Positions 18,930 to 27,687 of a DNA stretch of 64,000 nt are shown piece by piece. Each line of letters begins with the position of its first letter. Within the stretch, counting starts at the first letter, position 1. This stretch comes from Aeromicrobium choanae (GTDB lineage Bacteria; Actinomycetota; Actinomycetes; Propionibacteriales; Nocardioidaceae). Location of the stretch: positions 2,232,001 to 2,296,000 of the forward strand of contig NZ_LT796768.1 of the NCBI RefSeq assembly GCF_900167475.1. The letters are read 5' to 3'. Under the pieces are notes generated by a model. That model searched no databases and had not been told where the DNA came from. It was given only the letters and a program-made list of their open reading frames with translations. The translations under genes were made by a program, and so were the position numbers.

Positions 18930-20095
18930 GTCAGGTCCTGCAGCACCCGGGCGAGCGCCTCGACCCCGGCCTCGCAGTCGACGGTGTCGGCGTGCTCGTC
19001 GGGCGAGTGCGACACCCCGGTCTCGTTGCGGACGAACAGCATGGCGGTCGGCAGGTGGGCGCTGAGGATCCCCGCGTCGTGCCCGGCGGCCGTGGCCAGG
19101 ACGGGAGCATGGACCAGCTCCGCCAGGCGCTCGCGCAGGGGGAGGTCGAACACGACGGCATCGCTGCGCGACTCCTCGTCCACCGCGACGTCGACCCCCT
19201 GCGCCGTCCCGGACCGGCGAGCCGCGTCGACGATCGCCCGCACCAGTACGTCGACCTCCTCCTGGGTCTCGGCGCGCACGTCCAGCCAGGCGCGGACCCG
19301 CGAGGGGATCGCGTTGGTGCCATTGGGAGCGACGTCGACCCGGCCGAACGTGGCGCGGGAGGGACCGGCCTCGCGGTGCGCGGCCAGGACGGACTCCGCG
19401 AACGTGATCATCGGGTCGCGGCGGTCCTCCATGCGTGTGGTCCCGGCGTGATCGGCGCACCCGGTCATGTCGAGTTGCCAGCGCCCGTGGGGCCAGATCG
19501 CCGAGCCGACTCCCACGGGAGCGTCCAGGTCGGCCAGCGCGCGACCCTGCTCCACGTGCAGCTCGACGAACGCCGAGACGTCGTCGATCCAGGACTGCCT
19601 GCCGAGCAGGCGGGGGTCGCGTCCGTGCGCGCGCATCGCGTCGGCGAGGCTCGTGCCGTCGCGGTCGAGGAGGGCCCGGGCGCGATCGGGCTCGAGGGCG
19701 CCGGTGGCGAGTCGCGAGCCGAGGCACGCGATGCCGAACCGTGAGCCCTCCTCCTCAGCGAAGTTGGCGACGATCAGCGGACGATCCGGCACGTGGCCGG
19801 CCGAGCGGAGCCGGTCCACGGCCTCGAGCGCCGACGTCACGCCCAGTGGTCCGTCGAAGCGGCCTCCGTCAGGCACGGAGTCGAGGTGGGAGCCGACGAG
19901 CACGGCGCCGGGGCCCGATCCCCACCACGCCAGCTGGTTGCCGTTCGCGTCCTCCACCAGGTCCAGGCCGCGCCGGGCGGCCTCCTGAGCGAACCACATA
20001 CGAAGCTCGGCGTCCGCGTCGGTCCAGACGTGGCGGCGGTACCCGCCGGAGCGCGGGTCGCGTCCGACGTCGTCGAGGTCGTCGAGCAGGGTCAC
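18926..20095 (-). CDS. M20-family amidohydrolase (allantoate amidohydrolase/N-carbamoylase-like) in hut operon
   Basis: A 389-residue zinc-dependent amidohydrolase. Metal ligands can be placed: [19 protein letters not shown] (His and Asp), FAEEEGSRF (Glu), ELHVEQG (His) and [11 protein letters not shown] (His). The [16 protein letters not shown] stretch belongs to the dimerisation domain. Annotation as allantoate amidohydrolase would be automatic. Position between hutU and hutF, with 4-nt overlaps on both sides, suggests it does the last step, deformylation of N-formylglutamate, because no hutG is present. A similar gene sits among the Streptomyces hut genes. Confidence 0.88.
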
Positions 20096-21753
20096 GGCGC
20101 GCTCCGAAGGGTCGGGATCGAGATGCCCCGGTCGCGGGCCACGTCGGCCGCGCGCTCGTAGCCGGCGTCCGCGTGGCGCACGACGCCGAGCCCGGGGTCG
20201 TTCGTCAGGACGCGCCGGATCTTCTCCTCGGCGAGGTCGGTGCCGTCCGCCACGACGACCTGTCCGGCGTGGATCGACCGGCCGATGCCGACGCCGCCGC
20301 CGTGGTGCAGCGACACCCAGGTCGCCCCGGAGGCCGTGTTCAGCAGCGCGTTGAGCAGCGGCCAGTCGGCGATCGCGTCCGAGCCGTCCAGCATGTCCTC
20401 GGTCTCGCGGTACGGCGACGCGACCGAGCCGGAGTCGAGGTGGTCACGGCCGATGACGACGGGGGCGCTCAGCTCGCCCGAGCGGACCATCTCGTTGAAG
20501 CGCAGGCCGGCCAGGTGGCGCTCGCCGTAGCCGAGCCAGCAGATGCGGGCCGGCAGTCCCTCGAACGGGATGTGCTTGCTCGCGTGCTCGATCCACCTCG
20601 TGAGGTGCTCGTCCTCGCCGAAGAGGTCGAGGATCGCGGCATCGGTCGCGGCGATGTCGGCGGGGTCGCCCGACAGGGCCGCCCAGCGGAACGGCCCCTT
20701 GCCCTCGCAGAACAGGGGACGGACGTAGGCCGGGACGAAGCCGGGGATGTCGAAGGCGCGCGCCTCGCCGCCCTCGCGGGCCTCGACGCGGATCGAGTTG
20801 CCGTAGTCGAAGACCTCGGCACCGCGGTCCAGGAATCCGACCATGGCCGTGACCTGCTTGGTCATCGAGGCGCGAGCCCGCGTGGCGAAGTCCACGGGGT
20901 CGGCGGCCGCGGCGTCCTTCCAGTCCTCGAGCGCGACGTCCTCTGGCAGGTAGCTGAGCGGATCGTGGGCGCTGGTCTGGTCGGTGACGATGTCGATCGG
21001 GAACCCGTCCTCCAGCAGGGTGGCGAACACGGTGGCGGCATTGCCGACCACGCCCACCGAAAGGGCGGTGCCGGCCTCCTTCGCGGCCAGGACCCGCTGC
21101 TTCGCCTCGGCGAGATCGGTCGTGTAGCCGTCGAGGTAGCCGTGGTTCACCCGGCGGGCGAGCCGCGACTCGTCGACGTCGACGATGAGGATGACGCCGC
21201 CGTTGATAGTGACGGCCAGCGGCTGGGCCCCGCCCATCCCGCCGCACCCTCCGGTCAGCGTGATCGTGCCGGCCAGGGAGCCGCCGAAGCGCTTGCGCGC
21301 GATCGCGCCGAACGTCTCGTACGTGCCCTGGAGGATCCCCTGGGTGCCGATGTAGATCCAGGAGCCGGCCGTCATCTGCCCGTACATCGTCAGGCCCTCG
21401 GACTCCAGGCGGCGGAACTCGGGCCAGTTCGCCCAGTCGCCGACCAGGTGGGAGTTGGCGATGAGGACCCGCGGCGCCCACTCGTGGGTACGGAACACGC
21501 CGACGGGCTTGCCCGACTGCACGAGGAGCGTCTCGTCGTTCTTGAGGTCGGTCAGGGACTCGACGATCGCGTCGTAGGCCTCCCAGGAGCGCGCGGCGCG
21601 GCCCGTGCCGCCGTAGACGATGAGGTCCTCGGGACGCTCGGCGACCTCCGGGTCGAGGTTGTTCATCAGCATGCGCAGCGGCGCCTCGGTCTGCCAGCTG
21701 TGGGCGGTGAGGCTGGTGCCGCGGGGGGCGCGGATCGAGCGGGGTGTGGTCAT
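20092..21753 (-). CDS. hutU: Urocanate hydratase
   Basis: Second step of histidine degradation: adds water to urocanate using tightly bound NAD as electrophile. The 553-residue protein has the family's length and its landmarks: [44 protein letters not shown], the NAD-binding [43 protein letters not shown], and [18 protein letters not shown]. It overlaps hutH upstream and the M20 hydrolase downstream by 4 nt each. Confidence 0.97.
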   Translation of the reverse strand: MTTPRSIRAPRGTSLTAHSWQTEAPLRMLMNNLDPEVAERPEDLIVYGGTGRAARSWEAYDAIVESLTDLKNDETLLVQSGKPVGVFRTHEWAPRVLIANSHLVGDWANWPEFRRLESEGLTMYGQMTAGSWIYIGTQGILQGTYETFGAIARKRFGGSLAGTITLTGGCGGMGGAQPLAVTINGGVILIVDVDESRLARRVNHGYLDGYTTDLAEAKQRVLAAKEAGTALSVGVVGNAATVFATLLEDGFPIDIVTDQTSAHDPLSYLPEDVALEDWKDAAAADPVDFATRARASMTKQVTAMVGFLDRGAEVFDYGNSIRVEAREGGEARAFDIPGFVPAYVRPLFCEGKGPFRWAALSGDPADIAATDAAILDLFGEDEHLTRWIEHASKHIPFEGLPARICWLGYGERHLAGLRFNEMVRSGELSAPVVIGRDHLDSGSVASPYRETEDMLDGSDAIADWPLLNALLNTASGATWVSLHHGGGVGIGRSIHAGQVVVADGTDLAEEKIRRVLTNDPGLGVVRHADAGYERAADVARDRGISIPTLRSAP

Positions 21754-23291
21754 CGTGAGTCCTCCTCGGTGGGCGCGGCCGCCTGCGCGGCAGCGAGCAT
21801 GGTGCCGGCGCGGACGAGGTCCGTCGCCGCTTCGATCTGGGGGGCCAGGAAGGTGTCGGGTCCTGGCCCCGGCACGGCGGATCGCAGGACCTCGGTCGCG
21901 GCGGCGGTCGCTGGTGCGGGACGCAGCCCGTTCCTCAGGTCGGTGCCGCGGGCGGCCGCGATCAGCTCGACGGCCAGGACCCGGCCGAGCCCGTCGATCG
22001 ACCGCCGCAGCTTCCGGGCGGCCGACCAGCCCATCGAGACGTGGTCCTCCTGCATCGCGCTCGACGGAATCGAGTCGACACTGGCGGGCGCGGCCAGCCG
22101 TTTGAGCTCGCTGACGATGGAGGCCTGCGAGTACTGCGCGATCATGAGGCCCGAGTCGATCCCCGGGTCGTCGGCGAGGAACGCGGGGAGGCCGCGGTTG
22201 CGGGCGACGTCGAGGAAGCGGTCGGTGCGGCGCTCGCTGATGCTGGCGAGGTCGGCGATCGCGATCGCCAGGAAGTCGAGCACGTAGGCCAGCGGGGCGC
22301 CGTGGAAGTTGCCGTGCGACTCGATCCGGCCGTCGGGCAGGACCGAGGGGTTGTCGATGGCGGAGGCCAGCTCGCGCTCGGCGATGCTGCGCGCGTGCTC
22401 GATCGTGTCGCGAACGGCGCCGTGCACCTGCGGGGAGCAGCGCAGCGAGTAGGCGTCCTGCACCTCGCCGTCGCCGTGGCGATGGCTGGCCACGATCTGC
22501 GATCCGGCGAGCAGTGCGCGCATCTGCTGCGCCGAGCGCGCCTGGCCGAGCTGGGGTCGCAGGCCGACGAGGTCCGCGGCGAAGACCCGGTCGGTGCCGA
22601 GCTGACCCTCGACGCTCATCGCCGCGGCCAGGTCGGCGGTGTCGATCAGCCGGTCGAGATCGTGCAGGGCGAGCACCAGCATGCCGAGCATGCCGTCCGT
22701 GCCGTTGATGAGCGCCAGCCCCTCCTTCTCGGCGAGGACGACCGGGCTCAGACCCGCCTCGCGCAGGGCGTCGGCGCTGGGACGCACCCGCCCGCGGTCG
22801 TGGACGTTCCCCTCGCCGATGAGGGCCAGGGCGCAGTGCGCGAGGGGTGCGAGATCGCCGGAGCAGCCCAGGCTCCCGTACTCGTGGACGATCGGCACGA
22901 GGTGGGAGTTCAGCAGGTCGGCGTAGGCGGTGGCGGTGGCGGGGCGGACGCCGGTGTGGCCCGTCGCCATCGTCGACAGGCGCAGGACCATGAGGGCGCG
23001 GACGACCTCGTCCTCGACCACCTCGCCCGTGCCGGCGGCGTGGGACCGCAGGAGGTGCTGCTGGAGCCGGGCCCGGTCGCCGACGGCGATCGATCGGGTG
23101 GCCATCGCCCCGAAGCCGGTGGTGACGCCGTAGTGGCTCTCCGTGCCGCGCGCCCGAACGTCGACGAAGCCGCGCGAGCGCGCGATCTCGGCGAGTGCCT
23201 CGTCGGTCAGCTGGACGGGCGCACGGTGCCGGGCCACGCGGACGACGTCGCTCGCGGCGAGCGGTCCGGTGGAGACGAGAACGGGGGTCAT
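21750..23291 (-). CDS. hutH: Histidine ammonia-lyase
   Basis: First step of histidine degradation: eliminates ammonia from L-histidine to give urocanate. The 513-residue protein has the catalytic Tyr in [11 protein letters not shown] (Tyr54) and the prosthetic-group site [12 protein letters not shown]. The residues cyclising to MIO are therefore Cys143-Ser144-Gly145 rather than the textbook Ala-Ser-Gly, a tolerated variation in this family. [15 protein letters not shown] and ESHGNFHG are also conserved. It is the first gene of the operon; the IclR palindrome lies about 55-72 nt upstream of its start. Confidence 0.96.
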   Translation of the reverse strand: MTPVLVSTGPLAASDVVRVARHRAPVQLTDEALAEIARSRGFVDVRARGTESHYGVTTGFGAMATRSIAVGDRARLQQHLLRSHAAGTGEVVEDEVVRALMVLRLSTMATGHTGVRPATATAYADLLNSHLVPIVHEYGSLGCSGDLAPLAHCALALIGEGNVHDRGRVRPSADALREAGLSPVVLAEKEGLALINGTDGMLGMLVLALHDLDRLIDTADLAAAMSVEGQLGTDRVFAADLVGLRPQLGQARSAQQMRALLAGSQIVASHRHGDGEVQDAYSLRCSPQVHGAVRDTIEHARSIAERELASAIDNPSVLPDGRIESHGNFHGAPLAYVLDFLAIAIADLASISERRTDRFLDVARNRGLPAFLADDPGIDSGLMIAQYSQASIVSELKRLAAPASVDSIPSSAMQEDHVSMGWSAARKLRRSIDGLGRVLAVELIAAARGTDLRNGLRPAPATAAATEVLRSAVPGPGPDTFLAPQIEAATDLVRAGTMLAAAQAAAPTEEDSR

Positions 23292-23345
23292 GTCCTCATC
23301 GTTGACCCTGGCGACGGGCTCGGGCCATGGCGTGACTCGCGTCCA

Positions 23346-23363
23346 TGTCTCGTATACGAGACA
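23346..23363. promoter_or_regulatory. 18-bp perfect palindrome, probable IclR (hut regulator) operator
   Basis: TGTCTCGTATACGAGACA is perfectly self-complementary and sits in the intergenic region between hutH (minus) and the IclR gene (plus), 8 nt before the chosen IclR start. It is well placed to control both directions. Confidence 0.7.
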
Positions 23364-23371
23364 ATCTCGCC

Positions 23372-24130
23372 ATGTCCCGATCCGTCCCCGCAGCGACCGC
23401 CGCCCTCCGGGTCCTGCGCTACCTCTCGCGCCGTCCCGTGCCCACCCCGGCGGCGCGCATCGCCGACGACCTCGGGCTGCCGCGATCGTCGACCTACCAC
23501 CTGCTGACGGCGATGGCCGATCAGGCGTTCGTCACGCACTATCCCGACGAGCGCACCTGGGGCGTCGGGGTCGCCGCGTGGGAGGTCGGCCAGGGCTACT
23601 CCATCCAGGAGCCGCTGGCGCGCCTGGCGCGAACGCCGCTCGCCACGCTCGTGGACACGGTGGGCCAGTCGGCGCACCTGGCGGTGCTCCACGGGGCCGA
23701 GGTGCTCTACATCATCGAGGAGCGCGGAGTGGGCAAACCGCCTCTGGTTTCAGACACGGGCGTGCGCCTGCCCGCCCACCTCACGGCCTCGGGCCGGGCC
23801 ATCCTGGCGGCCCTTCCCCCCGCGCAGCTGAGGGCGATCTTCCCCGGCTCGGCGCCCCTGGTGCTCCGGACGGAATCGGGGCCACGGACCAGGGCCGCGC
23901 TCGGCCGCATCCTCGTCCAGACGCGCCAGCGGGGATGGGCCACGGAGGACGGCGAGGTCACCCCGGGCTACACGTCGGTCGCGATGTCGATCCAGGCCCG
24001 GGCGCTCACGGCCAGCATCGCCGTGACGTGGGCCGTGACGGACGACGTCGAGGTCGACGTCGTGCTGGAGGAGCTGCGACGGACCACCCGGCTGATCACG
24101 GCGCGGCTGGGTCGCCGGGAGCTCCCCTGA
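23372..24130 (+). CDS. IclR family transcriptional regulator, probable hut regulator
   Basis: A 252-residue regulator with an N-terminal winged helix (AALRVLRYLSRRPVPTPAARIADDLGLPRSSTYHLLTAMA) and the C-terminal ligand-binding domain (HLAVLHGAEVLYIIEE, RLPAHLTASGRAILAAL, GYTSVAMSIQA). I chose ATG 23372 (MSRSVPAATAAL). Starting at 23345 would put the operator palindrome inside the coding region. Divergent position next to hutH makes it the likely hut regulator, sensing histidine or urocanate; that is inference. It ends before a separate LuxR-type gene. Confidence 0.9.
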   Translation: MSRSVPAATAALRVLRYLSRRPVPTPAARIADDLGLPRSSTYHLLTAMADQAFVTHYPDERTWGVGVAAWEVGQGYSIQEPLARLARTPLATLVDTVGQSAHLAVLHGAEVLYIIEERGVGKPPLVSDTGVRLPAHLTASGRAILAALPPAQLRAIFPGSAPLVLRTESGPRTRAALGRILVQTRQRGWATEDGEVTPGYTSVAMSIQARALTASIAVTWAVTDDVEVDVVLEELRRTTRLITARLGRRELP

Positions 24131-24163
24131 GCCTGTCGGAGTGGTCCCGACGTGGCGAGTCCG

Positions 24164-24192
24164 GTCAAGTTGAAGTGAAACTCAAGTAGGGT
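24164..24192 (+). promoter_or_regulatory. Direct-repeat region upstream of the LuxR-type gene
   Basis: TCAAGT occurs twice 17 bp apart (24165-24170 and 24182-24187), the second running into a TAGGGT -10-like box (24187-24192). The intervening TTGAAGTGAAACTCAA is a partial inverted repeat. The rest of the 128-nt gap shows only the ribosome site GGAGAAGGAG just before ATG 24259. Confidence 0.35.
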
Positions 24193-24258
24193 GGGCCCCG
24201 TTCGACAGGTGATGCGGGTCACATGGGCAGTCCGCCATGTGGGGAGAAGGAGTGACAG

Positions 24259-24924
24259 ATGACGACGATGGCTGCACAGGTCGCAAGCCCGCGCTCGGCT
24301 CGCCCATCGGCGAGCTGCAAGGTGCTCATCGTCGGGCGACCGTCGATCTTCCGCAACGGCATCCACTCGCTGGCCGAGTTCGAGTCGGTCGTGAGCGAGT
24401 GCCGGGCCGTGCAGACCTGCACCGAGGGCGTCGAGCTCGCCAAGAGGTTCCAGCCCCACGTGCTGCTCGTCGACGTCACCTCGCCGTGCGGCTCCACCGT
24501 GCAGATCGCCCAGGCCTTTCGCGAGTGCCGCCCGGAGATGGCGATCATGCTCTACTCCGACGGCGATCATGTTCCGCACGTCCTCTCGCGCGACGCGCAG
24601 GCCTACGGCGCCTTCACGCGCACGACGTCGCCGAGTGCGATCAAGCGCCTCGTCGGCTGCATCGTGCGCGACAACGTCATCGCCGATGACCACGAGACCG
24701 TGCCGGACGCCGGCACTCTGGTGCGGCTGTCCGGGCGGCAGATGGAGGTGCTGCGGGAGATGAGCCGCGGATCGTCCAACCCCGAGATCGCTCGCACCCT
24801 GCTGATGAGCTCGCACACGGTCAAGCAGCACACCCAGGCGATCTACCAGCGTCTCGGTGTCCGCAACCGGGTCGAGGCCGTCACGTTCGCCCAGCGGCTG
24901 GGGATGCTCCCGATCGGCGCCTGA
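24259..24924 (+). CDS. LuxR-type regulator with atypical receiver domain
   Basis: A 221-residue protein with a receiver-like domain (about 20-140) and a C-terminal LuxR helix-turn-helix (about 155-215: LSGRQMEVLREMSRGSSNPEIARTL, then HTVKQHTQAIYQRLGVRNRVEAV). The phosphoacceptor position is kept (LLVDVTSP, Asp72) and the switch Ser/Thr is Ser100. The acidic pair that binds magnesium reads GRPS (26-29) and the conserved Lys after GAF is replaced (GAFTRTTSP). It probably does not follow normal phosphorylation. No histidine kinase is nearby. It precedes the ADC/ABC locus on the same strand and is the obvious candidate activator. Confidence 0.85.
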   Translation: MTTMAAQVASPRSARPSASCKVLIVGRPSIFRNGIHSLAEFESVVSECRAVQTCTEGVELAKRFQPHVLLVDVTSPCGSTVQIAQAFRECRPEMAIMLYSDGDHVPHVLSRDAQAYGAFTRTTSPSAIKRLVGCIVRDNVIADDHETVPDAGTLVRLSGRQMEVLREMSRGSSNPEIARTLLMSSHTVKQHTQAIYQRLGVRNRVEAVTFAQRLGMLPIGA

Positions 24925-24949
24925 CCCGCCTCATCGCGTGACTCCGATA

Positions 24950-24993
24950 TGCCCGGTCGGGGGATGGTGAGCCCCCTCGGCCGTTCCTAGGCT
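24950..24993 (+). promoter_or_regulatory. Promoter element A upstream of the ADC genes
   Basis: TGCCCGGTCGGGGGAT starts at 24950 and is followed 36 nt later by CCTAGG with a TAGGCT -10-like box (24988-24993). Almost the same arrangement recurs at 27565. There is no recognisable -35 hexamer, which suggests an activator-dependent promoter, probably bound by the LuxR-type regulator encoded just upstream. Confidence 0.55.
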
Positions 24994-25025
24994 CCTGGTG
25001 ACCAACCACCTCACGAGGAGTTCAC

Positions 25026-25781
25026 ATGGGATACGTCATGAGTGCGGACGGCGTCACGCTGCTGCAGTCGCAGATCGACAATCTGTTCTTCGAGGAGAAG
25101 AACCTCAAGGTCAGCTTCACGACGACCGAGGACTACCTGCGTGAGGTCCTGCCGCCGTGCTTCGACCTCCCGGAGGAGCCGAAGGCGATGCTGTCGTTCG
25201 GCGTCGCTCACTCCTACGGGAAGCCGTTCGGCTCGGCGACGATCAACGTCGCGGCCGCCTACCGGGGCGAGCAGACCTGGTTCGACCTCACGATGCTGCA
25301 CACCGGCGACATGACCGTGATCATCGGCCGTGAGGCCTGGGGCGAGGCGAAGAAGCGCGCCGAGATCAACTTCGTGGAGGAGCTCCCGAAGGTCTCGGGC
25401 AGCGCGGTTCGCGAGGGCTACACCGTCATCGAGTTCGAGGCCGAGTTCGGCGACGACCTCGGTGCCCGCACCGAGTCGGGCGTCGACATGCACGTGAAGG
25501 CCTTCCCGGCCTTCGACATGTCGGCCCTTGACCGCGACCCGATCCTGGTCATCGGCCGCTCCACGACCACCTTCACCAGCTACCGGCTGGGCACGATCGA
25601 CCTGAAGATGACCAGCTCGCCGCTGGACCCGACCGGCTCGGTGCCGATCGTCTCGATCGACGAGGTGCGTCTCGGCGACGCGCGGACCACGTACGAGATC
25701 GAGGAGCACGACCTCGCTCCCGACGAGGCCTACTTCCGCCACGTGGCCGGCCGGATGTACGACCTCCCGCGCTCCGTCTGA
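25026..25781 (+). CDS. Acetoacetate decarboxylase-fold protein 1
   Basis: A 251-residue protein of the ADC superfamily. The region IIGREAWGEAKKRAEINF corresponds to the ADC active-site strand in which the Schiff-base Lys lies in a KK pair; here KK is at 109-110. By eye, the catalytic Glu of true decarboxylases (YHEV in the preceding strand) is replaced by Asn (TINV), so another reaction on a beta-keto acid or carbonyl compound is likely. It is paralogous to the next gene (shared VLPPCF, GRE, KK, DDP.G..PI.SIDEV). ATG 25026 follows an AGGAG site. First gene of the accessory locus; substrate unknown. Confidence 0.8.
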   Translation: MGYVMSADGVTLLQSQIDNLFFEEKNLKVSFTTTEDYLREVLPPCFDLPEEPKAMLSFGVAHSYGKPFGSATINVAAAYRGEQTWFDLTMLHTGDMTVIIGREAWGEAKKRAEINFVEELPKVSGSAVREGYTVIEFEAEFGDDLGARTESGVDMHVKAFPAFDMSALDRDPILVIGRSTTTFTSYRLGTIDLKMTSSPLDPTGSVPIVSIDEVRLGDARTTYEIEEHDLAPDEAYFRHVAGRMYDLPRSV

Positions 25782-25819
25782 TCACCCCGACCCCATCGCT
25801 TGCCAGAAAGGCTGACCCC

Positions 25820-26572
25820 ATGAGCTATGTCCTCACCCCCTCGGAACTCGAAACGCTGCAGGCGCGAGTCAAGGGCAACCCGTTCGACGAACACGTGCTG
25901 GAGGTCCACTTCACCACGACCCGTGAGTTCCTGACCGAGGTGCTCCCGCCCTGCTTCACGGTGCCCGAGAAGGCCACCGGATTCCTGCAGGTCGGCCGCG
26001 CGACGGTCTCCGATCGCAGCTTCCACTCGTCGACGATCTACCTGTCGGCGCTGTTCGAGGGCCGTCCGGTCTCCTACGACGTCACGATGATCCTCAACAC
26101 CGACATGGGCATCTGCTTCGGCCGTGAGATGGACGGCGAGTGCAAGAAGCAGGGCGAGATCGAGTTCGACGACAGCCAGCTGCCGACGGTCCGTGGGGTC
26201 ACGACGCGCAACGGCGTCGCGCTCATGGAGTACGTCGCCACGCTGGGCGAGAACCAGGGCGCGACCGTGCGTCGGATGCACCCGGCGCACCTCAAGGCGA
26301 TCCCCAACTCGAAGTTCACGGGCCTGTACCACCACCCGATCCTCGTGACCGGTGACGTGGAGACGACCTACGAGACGTTCTACACCGGCACGGCCGACCT
26401 CACGTTCCGCAGCTCGGAGACCGATCCGTGCGGCGACATCCCCATCGAGTCGGTCGACGAGGTCACGTACGGCCACGGCGTCGCGCGATGGTCGATGGGT
26501 CAGCACCCGCTCGAGGACACGGGCGACTACCTGCCCTACGTCCTGGGTCGCTCGTGGGACCTGACGCGTTGA
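25820..26572 (+). CDS. Acetoacetate decarboxylase-fold protein 2
   Basis: A 250-residue paralogue of the gene before it, collinear over its whole length. The Lys pair is at the same positions (GREMDGECKK, 109-110), VLPPCF at 41-46, and DIPIESVDEV near the C-terminus. The position equal to the catalytic Glu reads Tyr or Leu (TIYL). Two diverged copies side by side suggest a heteromeric enzyme or two successive steps on related compounds. ATG 25820 has a GAAAGG site. The intergenic distance to gene 1 is 38 nt, so it is co-transcribed. Confidence 0.8.
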   Translation: MSYVLTPSELETLQARVKGNPFDEHVLEVHFTTTREFLTEVLPPCFTVPEKATGFLQVGRATVSDRSFHSSTIYLSALFEGRPVSYDVTMILNTDMGICFGREMDGECKKQGEIEFDDSQLPTVRGVTTRNGVALMEYVATLGENQGATVRRMHPAHLKAIPNSKFTGLYHHPILVTGDVETTYETFYTGTADLTFRSSETDPCGDIPIESVDEVTYGHGVARWSMGQHPLEDTGDYLPYVLGRSWDLTR

Positions 26573-26610
26573 CCGCTCCTGCCGCCGGCGCGGCTGACCC
26601 GGGTCTGGAC

Positions 26611-27558
26611 ATGGCTGCGATCGAGGTGAGGTCCTTCACCTCGGGGGAGCCCCTGACGATCGTCCAGACCCCGCGACCGGTTCCCGAGGCGGACGAGGTG
26701 CTGATCACGGTGACCGCGACCGGCGTCAACTACGCCGACCTGGCGCAGGTGAAGGACGCGTACCTCGTCCCGATGCAGCTGCCGTACATCCCCGGCCTGG
26801 AGGTCGTCGGACGCACGCCCGAGGGCGACCGCGTCGCCGCGATCACCAACGGGGGCGGGTACGCCGAGTACGTCGCGGTCCACCGCGACTACGTCTACCC
26901 GATCCCCGACGCCATCAGCGACGAGCAGGCGATCGCGCTGCTGGTGCAGGGCGCCACCGCCTGGCACGTGCTGCGCACCGTCGGCCGCATGAGGACCGGC
27001 GATCGGGTGCTCGTCCATGCGGCGGCCGGCGGCGTGGGCACGCTCGCGGTGCAGCTGGCGCGGCGGTGGGGCGCGGGGCGCGTGGTCGGCGTCGCCTCGT
27101 CGGAGTCCAAGCGCGAGCTGGCGCGGTCCCTCGGGGCCCACGCGACGGTCGACTCGGCCGACGCCGGGAGCCGTGACGCCCTGCTCGAGGCCAACGAGGG
27201 CCGTCCCTACGACCTGATCCTCGACATGGTGGGCGGGCCCACGTTCGACGCCGGGATGAGCGTCCTGGCTCGCTTCGGACGGATGGTCAGCTACGGCCTG
27301 GCCTCCGGGGTCCTGCCGGCGCCGGTGGAGCCGCGCACGCTGATGGCGCGCTCCCAGATCATCGGGGGACTGTGGCTGGTGGACTGGCTCCGCCGCCCGG
27401 CAGAGCTCACGGAGTCGATCGAGGACCTGTTCGCCGCCACCGCGGCGCGCGAGCTCGTCCCGGTCGTGGGCGAGGTCTACCCGCTCCGTGAGGTCCAGCA
27501 GGCACACGAGGACCTCGGGTCTCGGAACGCCGTCGGCAAGTCGGTGCTCAGGATCTGA
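26611..27558 (+). CDS. Zinc-independent MDR oxidoreductase (quinone oxidoreductase-like)
   Basis: A 315-residue medium-chain dehydrogenase/reductase. The N-terminal GroES-like domain has VTATGVNYADLAQVKDAY and LPYIPGLEVVGRTPEGDRV; the Rossmann domain has HAAAGGVGTLAVQLAR for NADPH. Structural and catalytic zinc cysteines are absent, as in NADPH:quinone oxidoreductases and enoyl reductases. I chose ATG 26611; a TTG at 26569 overlapping the upstream stop is also possible. It is co-directional with the ADC-fold genes and probably reduces an enone or quinone intermediate of the same pathway. Confidence 0.87.
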   Translation: MAAIEVRSFTSGEPLTIVQTPRPVPEADEVLITVTATGVNYADLAQVKDAYLVPMQLPYIPGLEVVGRTPEGDRVAAITNGGGYAEYVAVHRDYVYPIPDAISDEQAIALLVQGATAWHVLRTVGRMRTGDRVLVHAAAGGVGTLAVQLARRWGAGRVVGVASSESKRELARSLGAHATVDSADAGSRDALLEANEGRPYDLILDMVGGPTFDAGMSVLARFGRMVSYGLASGVLPAPVEPRTLMARSQIIGGLWLVDWLRRPAELTESIEDLFAATAARELVPVVGEVYPLREVQQAHEDLGSRNAVGKSVLRI

Positions 27559-27564
27559 CGTTTG

Positions 27565-27609
27565 TGCCCGATCGGGGGATAGGGGCCGGCCACGAGGTCG
27601 ACCTAGCGT
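27565..27609 (+). promoter_or_regulatory. Promoter element B upstream of the ABC importer
   Basis: TGCCCGATCGGGGGAT at 27565 contains the perfect palindrome CCCGATCGGG (27568-27577). CCTAG follows 37 nt later with a TAGCGT -10-like box (27604-27609). The match to the element at 24950 is 15 of the first 16 bases with nearly equal spacing to the -10 box. Confidence 0.55.
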
Positions 27610-27623
27610 GAAGCACCGGCCGC

Positions 27624-27645
27624 GGCGGCCAGCTTGCTGGCCGCC
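27624..27645 (+). other. Hairpin in the leader of the substrate-binding protein gene
   Basis: GGCGGCCAGC (27624-27633) pairs with GCTGGCCGCC (27636-27645) around a very short loop, and flanking ACC/GGT can extend it. It lies between the predicted start of transcription and ATG 27688, so it would be in the 5' leader. It may stabilise or attenuate the mRNA. Confidence 0.45.
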
Positions 27646-27687
27646 GGTCCGGGCGGACGCACCGTTGAGTGAACGAAAGGCGACACG

